Assembly (NCBI GenBank): GCA_903838675.1
Contig: CAILZI010000164.1
Span: 1 to 43,827 of the forward strand
Length of the DNA: 43,827 nt
Source: an uncultured Verrucomicrobiota bacterium
GTDB taxonomy: Bacteria > Verrucomicrobiota > Verrucomicrobiia > Verrucomicrobiales > Verrucomicrobiaceae
Direction: 5' to 3'
The notes beneath the pieces were generated by a model. It made no database searches. It was not told the DNA's origin and worked only from the letters and a program-made list of their open reading frames with translations. Positions 1 to 8,606 of the stretch are shown one piece after another; positions within the stretch are counted from its first letter, which is position 1, and each line of letters opens with the position of its first letter. Position numbers and translations under genes: made by a program.

Positions 1-120
1 CCAGAGTTCTTCACTGCCGCCTTCGCTGTCATCTCTGCTGAAGGCCGCGTTCTGCACGGCAGCCATCCCCAGGAATGGAAACAGACTTGGGTCCGTTTTT
101 GGGAAGTCAACGAAGATTGA
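1..120 (+). CDS. C-terminal end of an unidentified protein (partial)
   Basis: The first 40 codons of the window, read in frame 1, are open and end in TGA at 118-120. The reading starts PEFFTAAF and ends FWEVNED, with several aromatic residues (WKQTWVRFW) and no low-complexity sequence, which looks like genuine protein. The start lies outside the window, so no family can be assigned. It runs in the same direction as the Sel1-repeat gene that follows after about 176 bases. Only the tail is seen and I do not recognise it. Confidence 0.55.
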   Translation, partial: PEFFTAAFAVISAEGRVLHGSHPQEWKQTWVRFWEVNED

Positions 121-296
121 TGCGAAAAGATAAATCTCCAGGCGGGGCGGTGCTGAATGGCGCACCCAGGCCGCCGCTGTCACGGCCAGAGGGACATACT
201 TCACTGCAAAAAAGGAGTGACTCATGGACGTGAATCCTCTAAAAAGGCCCCACGGATTTATTCTGTTCCAGAGACGTGTCTTTGTTCATTCGGATC

Positions 297-1584
297 ATGA
301 AAACCCCTTTGGTTGTAATGCTTGCAGGCTTGTTTTGCACGGCTGTGCCACTCCTTGCCAAAAGCCTGGAGGAGACGCGTGCGGCGGCAGAGCAGGGGAA
401 CACCGAGGCGCAGCATGCCATGGGGCTGCGCTGCGCCCAGGGGGGACGGCGTTCCCAAAGACGAGGCTGCGGCGGTGGAGTGGTTTCGCAAGGCGATCAC
501 CAAGGGCCATGTGGACGCGCAGCGGCGGCTGGGCATGTGCTACCTGCTGGGCTCCGGGGTGCCGCAGGATGCGGCGGAGGCGGTGAAGTGGCTGCGCCTG
601 GCGGCGGCGCAGAATCATGTGGCCGCCATGAAGCAGCTCGGCGTCTGCTACAGCCTGGGCTCCGGCGTGACGAAGGACATGGCCGAGGGCTTGAAGTGGT
701 ATCGCCAGGCGGCGGAGCGCGGCGATGCCGATTCGCAGCTGGAGCTGGGGACGGCCTACTTTGACGGCGAAGGCGTGGAGCAAAACGCGGCTGAGGCGGT
801 GAAGTGGTTTCGCAAAGCCGCCGATCAGGGCGATCTCAATGCGCAGAAACTCCTCGGCACCACCTACGCCGAGGGCACGCGGCTGCCGCAGGATCTCCGC
901 GAAGCGGCGAAGTGGTTTCGCAAAGCGGCGGAGAAGGACGATCCTGAAGCCCAGATGCATCTGGGTCTGGCCTGCCTCGTGGGCGCGGGAGTCCCCCTGG
1001 ATGTGAAACAAGGGATCGACCTGCTCAGGAGATCGGCGGCGCAAGAGTACGCCCCGGCGCAGTTTGAGCTGGGCGAGTGCTACATGCTTGGCTCTGGAGT
1101 GGAGAAGGACCCTGCCGAGGCCGTGGCCTGGTACCGCAAGGCGGCAGACCAGGGCGAAGCCATCGCCCAGACAAAGCTGGCAGTGTCATACTTTGAGGGC
1201 ACGGGCGTGGCGCAAAATGTCGTTGATGCCGCCGAATGGTTCCGCAAAGCGGCGGAGCAAAATTTTCCCCTGGCCCAGGTCGGGCTGGGTGGCTGCCTGC
1301 TCGGCGGCAAAGGCGTGACCAAAGATGAGGCGCAGGCTATGAAGTGGTTTCGCGCTGCGGCAGATCGCGGCAATGCCGACGGGCAGTTTGCTCTGTGCCT
1401 GATGTACGAAAAAGGCGAGGGCGTGGAAAAGCACCTGGTGGAAGCCCTGAAGTGGTGCCGTCTGGCGTCCAAGCAAGGTCATGACATCGCCGAGCTCCAT
1501 CAGGCCACGCTGGAGGCCTCCCTGACGCGCGAACAAATCATCGAGGCTGTCAGGCTGGAGCGCGAGTGGAAGCCGGCAAAGTGA
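297..1584 (+). pseudogene. Secreted Sel1-repeat (TPR-like) protein, interrupted by a one-base frameshift
   Basis: From ATG 297 the frame encodes a signal peptide (MKTPLVVMLAGLFCTAVPLLA) and the first half of a Sel1 repeat (EAQHAMGLRCAQG). The rest lies one frame over and runs to TGA 1582-1584. The frames join at a run of six G at 440-445. With five G the text reads ...CAQGDGVPKDEAAAVEWFRKA, a perfect Sel1 repeat. Restored, the protein would be about 428 residues with about ten repeats of 36 residues (AxxxLGxxYxxGxGVxxDxxEAxKWxRKAAxxG), ending in a short charged helix. Sel1 solenoids are protein-interaction scaffolds, here exported to the periplasm or surface. The downstream frame is intact over about 380 codons, so this is either a sequencing error in the homopolymer, a recent mutation, or a slippage switch. 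Confidence 0.85.
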
Positions 1585-1760
1585 GGCCGGCATGGCGTCG
1601 CTTCATTGAATGGAGCTGCACCGCCCGTCCGCCCATCTTTCCATGAATCGGAAATTTCAGGCGCATGTGAACGTTTATGCGAAGAGTTCATAGGCGAAGC
1701 TCGGTGCGGCATCACATCCCGCCATCGCCTTATGGGCCCAACCAGCCACCGCGTACTGCC

Positions 1761-2009
1761 ATGAGTGATGATCCCGACGAGCTCAGCAAAGACGGACTCC
1801 CAACGCACATCCCTGCTTCCGAGCAGCCCGCCGCCAGCGGGTCGTTTGGAGCGGTGCTTTCCGTCCTCGCAGCGATTTTTCTGGCGTACATTCTGCGGCT
1901 CGCGGTGCCGCAGGAGGACAACGCCATCGAGCTCGGCATCCTGCTCATCGCCGTGGGCTTCGCGCAGATCTGGCTGATCTTCAATTTCCTGAAGGCCTTT
2001 AGGAAATAA
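1761..2009 (+). CDS. Small two-helix membrane protein of unknown function
   Basis: An 82-residue protein starting MSDDPDELSKDG. The N-terminal 28 residues are acidic and polar. Two hydrophobic segments follow, at about residues 29-48 (GAVLSVLAAIFLAYILRLAV) and 57-76 (ELGILLIAVGFAQIWLIFNF), joined by a short acidic loop (PQEDNA), with a basic end (LKAFRK). An in-frame start at 1677 exists, but the 28 residues it adds are basic and look like translated leader, so ATG 1761 is preferred. No family recognised. It lies between the Sel1 gene and the secreted enzyme run, all on the plus strand. Confidence 0.6.
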   Translation: MSDDPDELSKDGLPTHIPASEQPAASGSFGAVLSVLAAIFLAYILRLAVPQEDNAIELGILLIAVGFAQIWLIFNFLKAFRK

Positions 2010-2066
2010 CGACGCATGCGCAGGTTTGAAATGAAAGGGCGCACGGCTGCGGCGTAGTCCTCGCGC

Positions 2067-2957
2067 ATGATAGTTTCACCACGCATTCTCTCGCCGGTGC
2101 TGGGCCTCGCGCTCGCGGGCTTTGTCTCTGCCAAAGAACCCTTCAAGCCCAACCTCGGCCCTGATCTGCCGCGCATCACCGTCACCTGCGGCGATGTGAC
2201 GCTGCTGCTGCGCCAGGCCACGCAGTGGACGCCGGGGCGCATTGATTTTCGTGGCAAGGCCATGACGACGGAGAGCAGCGCCTACGGCACCGTGTTCTCG
2301 TTTCCCGATGTGGGCTTCATCGGCACCGCGCATCTGGAAAACGAACCCGAGAAACTGCAGTCGCTCGACTTTTTCCTCGATGACAAACGAGTCGAAGCAC
2401 CCACGGCAGAACTCAAGAGCGGCAGCTTTCGGCTGGAGCGCAAATCACGCATCCGCACTTTTGAGCTGACCAACGTCACCGAGCTCAAAGAGCACCGTTT
2501 GTACGAAACCACCACCGTGCACACCGCCGAGGCCGTGCCGCTGAAGCTGGTGTACCACTTCATGCATGCGTGGCGGCCCACGGTGAACGCCTTCCTCGCA
2601 GGCAGCGATGCCCTACCAGACAATGCCATCTCCGGCACGCTGCGCGATGACGCGGAAGTGGCGAAGAAATTCTACCTCAATGAGCGCGTGGACTGGATGG
2701 CCGTGTATGAGCCGCAGAGCGGGCAGTATGCCGTGAGCCGCCTGCTGCAGGCACCGGAGCTGGGGGAGCACATCGCCACGATCTGGAACGTGCCCGGCAC
2801 CTACCGGAAGTTTTACCTCAAGTGCTTCAACAGCGCCACCGTGCCGGCAGGATTCACCGGCACGTGGCGCATGGTCACCGCCTTTGGCATCAGCCCGCCG
2901 GAAACGTGGGAGGCGCAGGCACGCAGCCTCGCGGCCACGCTGGGTGATGCGCGATGA
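2067..2957 (+). CDS. Secreted protein of unknown function
   Basis: A 296-residue protein with a signal peptide (MIVSPRILSPVLGLALAGFVSA, then KEPFKPN). The mature part is mixed polar sequence rich in alternating hydrophobic/charged stretches (RITVTCGDVTLLLRQ, YETTTVHTAEAVPLKLVYHF), suggesting beta-sandwich folds as in sugar-binding or lyase-like proteins. I cannot assign a family. It is the first gene of a plus-strand run with the GH99-like glycosidase (84 bases downstream), an esterase and an amine oxidase, so a part in polysaccharide handling outside the cytoplasm is plausible but inferred from context only. Confidence 0.65.
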   Translation: MIVSPRILSPVLGLALAGFVSAKEPFKPNLGPDLPRITVTCGDVTLLLRQATQWTPGRIDFRGKAMTTESSAYGTVFSFPDVGFIGTAHLENEPEKLQSLDFFLDDKRVEAPTAELKSGSFRLERKSRIRTFELTNVTELKEHRLYETTTVHTAEAVPLKLVYHFMHAWRPTVNAFLAGSDALPDNAISGTLRDDAEVAKKFYLNERVDWMAVYEPQSGQYAVSRLLQAPELGEHIATIWNVPGTYRKFYLKCFNSATVPAGFTGTWRMVTAFGISPPETWEAQARSLAATLGDAR

Positions 2958-3041
2958 GCAGATATTCCACCGCGCATGTGTGCTTCCGTTTGAAAGCCAT
3001 GCACGCGCAGACGAAGCCTTGAAGCCCAGCCAGCCAAGCCC

Positions 3042-4226
3042 ATGACCTCCCTTCGCTATTTCCTATTCTGCTTCGTCGCGATCATGAGTCAGGCTGCGGA
3101 GCCGGAGAAGCTCATGCTCGCGCATTACATGCCCTGGTATGGCACCAAGGAAGTGAGCGGTCAATGGGGCTGGCACTGGACGATGAACCACTTCAACCCC
3201 GATCAGTTGAAGCAGGATGGTCAGCGGGACGCCGCATCGCACGACTACCCGCTCATCGGCCTGTATGACTCGGGCGATGACCACGCGCTGGAGTGCCAGG
3301 TGCTGCTGATGAAGCTTGCGGGTCTCGATGGCGTGATCATCGACTGGTATGGCACAAGCGCGGCCAACGACTACGCCGTGATCCACGCGAACACGCGCAA
3401 GCTCATCCCCTGGCTGAAGAAGGCGGGCCTGCGCTTTGCCCTCTGCTATGAGGACCAGGCCATTGGGCAGATGAAGCTGAAAGCCGGCGAAGATGTGAAG
3501 CAGGGCCTGCTGGATCTGCAATGGGCCGAGCAGCATTGGTTCAGCGATGAATCCTACGTGAAGCAGAACGACCGGCCGGTACTGCTCGTCTTCGGGCCGC
3601 AGCATTTCAAACGCGCGCAGTGGGACCAGCTTCGTGCGGCGCTGCCCTCCAGGCCCATGTTCTTCGGCCTGCCGCATCTCGCCAAAGACCACGGCATGGA
3701 CGGCTGCTACGGCTGGCCGCCGGTGAGCGGAGGCAAGACGATCCCGCCGGAGCAATGGCACCAGGAACTCGATGCCCTCTATGCACGTGGCAAGGCGGGT
3801 GAAGCGGTGATCGCCAGCGTTTTCCCCGGCTTTGAAGACATCTACAAACAGGCTGGCGTGCATGACAGCTACGGCAGCATCGCGCCGCGCTCCGGGCAGA
3901 CCTTTACCGAATCGCTCGACATGGCCATGCAGAGCAGCGCCACGCTGATCCAGATCGCCACATGGAACGACTACGGCGAAGGCACCGTCATCGAGCCCAC
4001 ACGCAACCATGGCTACCGCTACCTGGAGATGCTGCAGCAGCGCAAGACCGCGCTGAAGTTCCGCGTGGCCGATCTGCGGCTGCCCGTGATGCTCTACCAG
4101 CTCCGCAAACGCAGCGCGGGAGATGCGGAACTCGCCAGGGAGCTGGACCGCGCCGCCACGCTGCTGTTTGACGGGAAATGCATCGAAGCCGAGGCCGTGC
4201 TGGCGGCGAAGCTTCAGACCAAGTAA
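3042..4226 (+). CDS. Secreted GH71/GH99-like glycoside hydrolase
   Basis: A 394-residue protein with a short signal peptide (MTSLRYFLFCFVAIMSQA). The mature chain begins with a segment typical of GH99-like (endo-alpha-mannosidase fold) proteins: HYMPWYG at about 28-34, WHW at 45-47, YPLIGLYDSGD at 69-79 and DGVIIDWYG at 96-104. Near residue 307 is TWNDYGEGTVIEPT, matching the family signature WNE(W/Y)xEGTxIEP that carries the catalytic acids (here E313 and E317). The fold is a TIM barrel that cleaves alpha-linked mannose or related glycans; the real substrate cannot be read from sequence. It is followed 12 bases later by an esterase, suggesting co-transcription. The family is firm and the specificity open. 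Confidence 0.85.
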   Translation: MTSLRYFLFCFVAIMSQAAEPEKLMLAHYMPWYGTKEVSGQWGWHWTMNHFNPDQLKQDGQRDAASHDYPLIGLYDSGDDHALECQVLLMKLAGLDGVIIDWYGTSAANDYAVIHANTRKLIPWLKKAGLRFALCYEDQAIGQMKLKAGEDVKQGLLDLQWAEQHWFSDESYVKQNDRPVLLVFGPQHFKRAQWDQLRAALPSRPMFFGLPHLAKDHGMDGCYGWPPVSGGKTIPPEQWHQELDALYARGKAGEAVIASVFPGFEDIYKQAGVHDSYGSIAPRSGQTFTESLDMAMQSSATLIQIATWNDYGEGTVIEPTRNHGYRYLEMLQQRKTALKFRVADLRLPVMLYQLRKRSAGDAELARELDRAATLLFDGKCIEAEAVLAAKLQTK

Positions 4227-4238
4227 TCTGCCCCTTCC

Positions 4239-5087
4239 ATGACCTCCCTGCTCCGCCATGCCTTGCTCTTAGTTACCTTCGTCCATGTGACCCATGCGGC
4301 GGATGACTCGGTCCTGACTCACATCCCGTATAAAACCGGCGACTCTCTCAGCAGCTATGAAAAGCAGCGCTGCCTGCTGGACGTTTACCTGCCCAAGGAA
4401 GGCAAAGGCTTTGCCACGCTGGTGTGGTTTCATGGCGGTGGTCTCACCGGCGGGAACAAGGATGCCGACAGCACCAAGAAAGTGGCGCAGGGGCTCGCGC
4501 AGGCGGGCGTGGCGGTGGTGGTGCCAAACTACCGGCTCAGCCCGCAGGCGAAATATCCGGCCTACATCGAGGATGCCACGGCGGCGGTGGCCTGGACGCT
4601 GCAAAACATCGCGCAGCATGGCGGCGACACGAAGCGTGTGTTTGTCAGCGGGCACTCGGCGGGTGGTTATCTAGCGCTCATGATCGGCATGGACGCGCAT
4701 TACCTCTCTGCGTTTGGTTTGAAACCGCAGAACCTTGCCGGAATCATTCCTGTGAGCGGTCAGGTGATGACGCACTACACCGTGCGGCAGGAGCGCGGCA
4801 TTTCGAAATTCAGCGTCACCGCCGATGAGGCCGCGCCCGTGCGCTATGCAGACGTGAAGAACCTTCCGCCCATGCTCGTGCTGTGTGCCGACAAAGACAT
4901 GCCTGCGCGTGCCGAGGAGAACGTCTATCTCGTGGCCTTGATGAAGGGTGCGGGAAACAAGCGCGTGACCTTGCAGGTCATTGCAGACCGCAATCACGGC
5001 AGCGTGGGCAACAACATCGCCAATGAGGGCGATCCGGCGCGGGACGCGATTTTGAAGTTCATGGAAGCGAACAAGGCGGCGCAGTGA
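4239..5087 (+). CDS. Secreted alpha/beta-hydrolase esterase (HSL/BD-FAE type)
   Basis: A 282-residue protein with a signal peptide (MTSLLRHALLLVTFVHVTHA). It has the oxyanion-hole motif HGGG at 65-68, the nucleophile elbow GHSAGG with Ser140, a likely acid in CADKD (Asp218 or Asp220) and His253 in RNHGS. This is the triad order of hormone-sensitive-lipase-like and feruloyl/acetyl esterases. Such enzymes remove acetyl or aromatic esters from polysaccharides. Twelve bases separate it from the GH99-like gene, so esterase and glycosidase are probably made together. Exact ester specificity is not determinable. Confidence 0.88.
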   Translation: MTSLLRHALLLVTFVHVTHAADDSVLTHIPYKTGDSLSSYEKQRCLLDVYLPKEGKGFATLVWFHGGGLTGGNKDADSTKKVAQGLAQAGVAVVVPNYRLSPQAKYPAYIEDATAAVAWTLQNIAQHGGDTKRVFVSGHSAGGYLALMIGMDAHYLSAFGLKPQNLAGIIPVSGQVMTHYTVRQERGISKFSVTADEAAPVRYADVKNLPPMLVLCADKDMPARAEENVYLVALMKGAGNKRVTLQVIADRNHGSVGNNIANEGDPARDAILKFMEANKAAQ

Positions 5088-5122
5088 GGGAGAGATGCGC
5101 GCATTCGTGGCGTATTCCCTGA

Positions 5123-6595
5123 ATGCGCACAAACCCCACTCCCCTGACACGCCGGCGAATGCTGCAAACCACCACGGGGGCTTTGCTCGCGGGTGCCGTG
5201 GCACAGGCGGCGCCCGTGAAGAAAAAGGTCATCGTCATCGGCGGTGGCATCGGCGGTTTGAGCTGTGCGTTTGATCTGATGGAGCGGGGGCATGACGTGA
5301 CTGTTCTTGAAGCCTCACGCCGCACCGGCGGGCATGTGAAGACGATCTACGATCCGCTGCCGGACGGACTGTATGCGGATGTCGGCGCCGAGCAGTTCAC
5401 CAATCCCGGCTACGACACCTATCGCGAGTGGGTGCGGAAGTTTGACCTGCCTGTGCTCGCCTATGAACGGCGGCGGAAGATGTATGCGAATGTGCGCGGC
5501 CAGTGGCGCACCGAGGAGGAGCTGGCGGATGCGAAGACGCAGCGCGAGTTCGGCTTCAACGAGCGCGAAGTGGCCTACCTGCAGGAGCACGGGTGGAAGA
5601 ACTTCCCGCGTCTCTACTTCGGCCCCATGGCGGAGAAATTTAAAGACGAGTATCAGCCCTTCGGCATCGGCCTGGATGAGCTCGACCACGTTCTGGTTGG
5701 CGACTGGCTCGTGGAACAGGGCGCGTCTGAAACCGCGCGCGGCTACTGCGGCGGCTCACGCCTCACCAGCAAGGAGAAGCCTGCCACAGCGAGCGATGTC
5801 TCCGCGCTCTATCGCATCTGGCAGGAGTCCATTGTGCAGATGCGCGGGCTGCCCGTGTTCAAGCGCGAGGTGTTTCGTCTCAAAGGCGGCAACCAGCTCC
5901 TGCCGGACACCTTTGCCAAGCATCTCGGCGATCGCGTGCGCAAGAACTGCCTCGTCACCGTGCTGGAGCACGATGCGAATGGAGTCACAGTCACCTTCAC
6001 GGAAGGCCCGGACAAGAAGGAGCAGACACTCAAGGCGGAATACGCCGTGATGTGCGTTTCACCCATGGTGATCGCCGGCATCAAGGTCTCGCCGGGCTGG
6101 CCGGAGACCAAGAAGTTCGCGCTGGAACACACGCCCATGGGCATGCAGTCGCGCATCTTGCTGCAGGCGAAGACCCGCTTCTGGGAGGGCGACAACCTAC
6201 CGAGCATCAATCTGGAAACTGGCAACAGCACCATGGGCCTTGTCTATGAATGTGCGCATGAGGTGGCAGGAGACAGTTGCGTGCTCATGGGCAGCGGCCC
6301 GCCCGCACTGGCCCCTGCGGAGGCGCTCGCGGCCTTCCGCAAATTTTACCCCGGCAAGAACAAGGACACCATTGAGCAGGTCATCGTGCATGAGTGGTGG
6401 AAGGAGGAGCCGCTGGCCCTCGGCTGCGAGCGGCATGCCTTCGCCCTCGGCAAGCTCGCGCAGGTGTGGCCGCACCTCATCCAGCCCGTGGGCCGTGTGC
6501 ACTTTGCCGGTGCTGCGTATGACAATCTCCCCTGGGGCCAGGACGCTGCCACGCGCTCGGCACGGCGTGTGACGCTGGCGATTGATGCGGCGTGA
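5123..6595 (+). CDS. Tat-exported FAD-dependent amine oxidase/oxidoreductase
   Basis: A 490-residue protein. The N-terminus has a twin-arginine signal (LTRRRMLQTTTGALLAGAVAQAA, residues 8-30), implying export of a folded, cofactor-loaded enzyme. Directly after it is the dinucleotide-binding motif VIVIGGGIGGLSCA (36-49), then the helix end and acidic residue VTVLEAS and the RxGG motif RRTGGHVKT, all typical of the flavin amine oxidase/phytoene-desaturase group. The C-terminus has the second FAD-contact motif (VHFAGAAYDNLPWGQDAATRSARR). The substrate is unknown; amine, carotenoid-like or sterol-like substrates occur in this superfamily. It is the last gene of the run starting at 2067 and is followed by a long inverted repeat. 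Confidence 0.85.
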   Translation: MRTNPTPLTRRRMLQTTTGALLAGAVAQAAPVKKKVIVIGGGIGGLSCAFDLMERGHDVTVLEASRRTGGHVKTIYDPLPDGLYADVGAEQFTNPGYDTYREWVRKFDLPVLAYERRRKMYANVRGQWRTEEELADAKTQREFGFNEREVAYLQEHGWKNFPRLYFGPMAEKFKDEYQPFGIGLDELDHVLVGDWLVEQGASETARGYCGGSRLTSKEKPATASDVSALYRIWQESIVQMRGLPVFKREVFRLKGGNQLLPDTFAKHLGDRVRKNCLVTVLEHDANGVTVTFTEGPDKKEQTLKAEYAVMCVSPMVIAGIKVSPGWPETKKFALEHTPMGMQSRILLQAKTRFWEGDNLPSINLETGNSTMGLVYECAHEVAGDSCVLMGSGPPALAPAEALAAFRKFYPGKNKDTIEQVIVHEWWKEEPLALGCERHAFALGKLAQVWPHLIQPVGRVHFAGAAYDNLPWGQDAATRSARRVTLAIDAA

Positions 6596-6599
6596 TGGT

Positions 6600-6763
6600 G
6601 GAAGTACGATGGGCACTCTTGCCCGTCGATCAGCGCTCACGAAAGCTGCACCGTAATCGAAGCGCCAAAGGGGGGAATCTTTGACGCGTCGGTTGAGGAT
6701 GGAAGGGAACGAGGGGGATAGCGGTAACGCTGATCGACAGGCAGGAGTGCCTATCGTACTTCC
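6600..6763. repeat. Long imperfect inverted repeat with nested hairpins (REP/BIME-like), pair 1
   Basis: The left arm at 6600-6636 and the right arm at 6727-6763 are reverse complements over 37 positions with three differences, two of them G-U compatible in RNA. Each arm contains its own small palindrome: GGGCA-CTCT-TGCCC at 6611-6624, and AGGCA-GGAG-TGCCT at 6739-6752. About 90 bases lie between the arms, including a run of six G. The element fills the gap between two convergent genes (amine oxidase and the 3-keto-disaccharide-hydrolase-like protein) and may also end transcription from both sides. A similar nested pair is at 9905-9984. Confidence 0.8.
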
Positions 6764-6774
6764 GGGCAACCATT

Positions 6775-7569
6775 TCACTTCTTCTCCAGCGACATCAGCT
6801 CGATCTTCCGAAACCACACCGGCTGCCCTTCGGCCTGCAGCGCGATGTGGCCGTAGCCGAGCATCACATCGCCACCGGCCTCCACGATGTCGATTGCCGG
6901 AGCGATCTTGCAGGCTGCGTCGAGTTGCGGGCGCTGGTAGCGCAGGACTTCGACGCCGTTGATGCGGTGGATGATCTCGTCGTTGCCACGCACTTCGACT
7001 TCGGCACGCACCCATTCCTCCGCAGGAAAAGTCGGCGCACTGGATTTGACAATGTGCTTGGTGATCAGCTCTCCGCCCATCTCCACATGCGTGCCGGGCG
7101 TGCAGAGATTCGCCGTGGAGCGCGGTCCTTTGCCCTCATCCGCCAGAAACTGCATCTCCAGGCTGGAAGGGAAGCCTTGATCAAAGCGCATGCTCTGCGG
7201 CGGCTGCGCATGCAGCATCACACCGCTGTTCAGGTTCACATAATTCGGCGCATCGGCCATCATCTTGCCGGTGAAGCGGTACTCCATGCGCAGGATGTAG
7301 TGCGAGTAGGCCAGGTTGGTGAAGAGGTGCCCATACTGCTGGTCGAATTTGTCGTAGCCGTCGTAGCTCACCTTGAGGATGCCGTCCTCGACCTGAAACG
7401 TCTTCGCGAAGTTTTCACCCAGCGGATGCTTGGCGATCTTGATCGTCCAGCCCGTGAGATCCTTGCCGTTGAAGAGCGGGATCCACTTCGGTTCATCGGC
7501 CATCGCCACGGCGGTCAGACATGTCAGAGCGAGCAGGAAGGTCGGGAGGGGGCGGAACATGCCGTTCAT
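6775..7569 (-). CDS. Secreted 3-keto-disaccharide hydrolase domain protein (DUF1080)
   Basis: A 264-residue protein with a signal peptide (MNGMFRPLPTFLLALTCLTAVAMA; an alternative ATG at 7560 leaves a cleaner peptide). The mature part opens with WIPLFNGKDLTGWTIK, the hallmark of the DUF1080/3-keto-disaccharide hydrolase family, a LamG-like jelly-roll. Other family-typical pieces are YVNLNSGVMLH, EMQFLADEGKGP and AEVEVRGNDEIIHRINGVEVL. These proteins act outside the cytoplasm on sugars or glycans and are very numerous in Verrucomicrobiota and Planctomycetes. It is divergent from the SDR gene at 7695. Confidence 0.88.
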   Translation of the reverse strand: MNGMFRPLPTFLLALTCLTAVAMADEPKWIPLFNGKDLTGWTIKIAKHPLGENFAKTFQVEDGILKVSYDGYDKFDQQYGHLFTNLAYSHYILRMEYRFTGKMMADAPNYVNLNSGVMLHAQPPQSMRFDQGFPSSLEMQFLADEGKGPRSTANLCTPGTHVEMGGELITKHIVKSSAPTFPAEEWVRAEVEVRGNDEIIHRINGVEVLRYQRPQLDAACKIAPAIDIVEAGGDVMLGYGHIALQAEGQPVWFRKIELMSLEKK

Positions 7570-7694
7570 CTTGGCGGTGGCAGCGCTGTTTCCAATCAGA
7601 ACCTTTCACGGCACGTCGCACCCACGACGGAAAAATTTTCACTCAAAACGCACGCTTCATTCGACGCCTCGCGAAGTGCCGCTAGGGTCGGCGG

Positions 7695-8489
7695 ATGGAC
7701 AAACAATGGAACGACAAGATCGTCATCGTCACCGGCGGTGGCGGCGGCATGGGACAGAGCGCAGCGAAGCGATTTGCGGACGCTGGCGCGAAAACTTTCA
7801 TCTTTGGCAGAACGCTGGAGTCACTGCAGGCCACAGCGGCGCTCTCCCCGCGCATCACCTCCATCGTGTGTGACGTCGCTGACTCCGCCAGCGTGGCGGC
7901 CGCACTCGCGCAGGTGCTGCAGCACGGCCCGATTGCCGCCTTGATCCACACCGCCGGCATCAACACGCCGGACCGCTTCATGGCGCATGCGGACTCCAGC
8001 AAACTCGCCAGCGAAGCCAGCTGGCGCAGCGTGCTGGACGTGAATGTGATGGGCGTGGTGAACATGATCCAGGCCGTTTCCAAACCCATGGCGGAAAGTG
8101 GCGGCGGCAGGATCGTCGTCGTCTCCTCCACCGCTGGGCATGGCTTTGACTCGTTTGCCGGCGTGCCCTACACCGCCAGCAAGTGGGCCGTGCATGGCCT
8201 GCTCTTCACGGCACGCATGCAGCTCAGCGCGCATGGCATCGTGCTTTCCGAATACGCCCCTGGTGAAGCCCTCACACCCCTCGTGGAAAAGCGCCCCGTG
8301 AAGCCCACGGCTGAACACCGCAGCGCCATGATCCAGACGGAAGACTGCGCCGAGACGCTTTTCTTCATCGCATCTCAAGCGCACTGCATGAGCGTCCTGC
8401 AACTCCCTGCGTATCAGCCTTTCGGCGGCATGCCGCCGCAGATCACGGCACCGTGGCTGGCAGGGTTGGATATCGGGCCGAAGAAATAG
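7695..8489 (+). CDS. Short-chain dehydrogenase/reductase (SDR)
   Basis: A 264-residue cytoplasmic protein of classical SDR length. The cofactor motif TGGGGGMG is at 13-20, CDVAD at 59-63, Asn117 in LDVNVMG, a Ser pair at 144-145 and YTASK with Tyr159 and Lys163, so the active-site set is present. It would oxidise or reduce an alcohol/ketone with NAD(P). The residue after the second beta strand is Arg in FGRT, which often goes with NADP preference. It has its own divergent promoter gap of 125 bases shared with the minus-strand gene at 6775-7569. Substrate unknown. Confidence 0.88.
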   Translation: MDKQWNDKIVIVTGGGGGMGQSAAKRFADAGAKTFIFGRTLESLQATAALSPRITSIVCDVADSASVAAALAQVLQHGPIAALIHTAGINTPDRFMAHADSSKLASEASWRSVLDVNVMGVVNMIQAVSKPMAESGGGRIVVVSSTAGHGFDSFAGVPYTASKWAVHGLLFTARMQLSAHGIVLSEYAPGEALTPLVEKRPVKPTAEHRSAMIQTEDCAETLFFIASQAHCMSVLQLPAYQPFGGMPPQITAPWLAGLDIGPKK

Positions 8490-8497
8490 TTGCTTTT

Positions 8498-8560
8498 ATC
8501 CTCCTCTTCCTCCCCCAGAAAAGATCCGAGCCAAGGGAGGAAGAGTAAGAGGAGGAAGAA
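8498..8560 (+). terminator. Purine/pyrimidine-rich hairpin after the SDR gene
   Basis: A pyrimidine arm TCCTCCTCTTCCTCCC (about 8500-8515) can pair with a purine arm beginning GGGAGGAAGAG (about 8536) and, after a bulge of four or five bases, AGGAGGA. The loop is about 20 bases. It sits 10 bases after the SDR stop and about 50 bases before the beta-helix gene start. No U-run follows, so this could be a Rho-independent-like end, an mRNA-stabilising hairpin, or a degraded repeat. Confidence 0.45.
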
Positions 8561-8606
8561 CAAGATGGTGAAAAGACGCCGCCACGCTTGCGTTCACACC
8601 GCACTC

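Noticed and set aside
213..586. Good ribosome-binding-like sequence (AAGGAGTG) before ATG 224
   Set aside because: The frame from 224 gives a basic, Cys-rich non-conserved sequence overlapping the Sel1 gene in another frame. The signal peptide start at 297 is preferred, although the upstream element may be part of its leader.
3063..4259. Long minus-strand open frame of about 398 codons opposite the GH99-like gene
   Set aside because: It is the antisense shadow of a clear glycosidase gene with conserved motifs; no recognisable domain on the minus strand. Long antisense frames are expected at this GC content.
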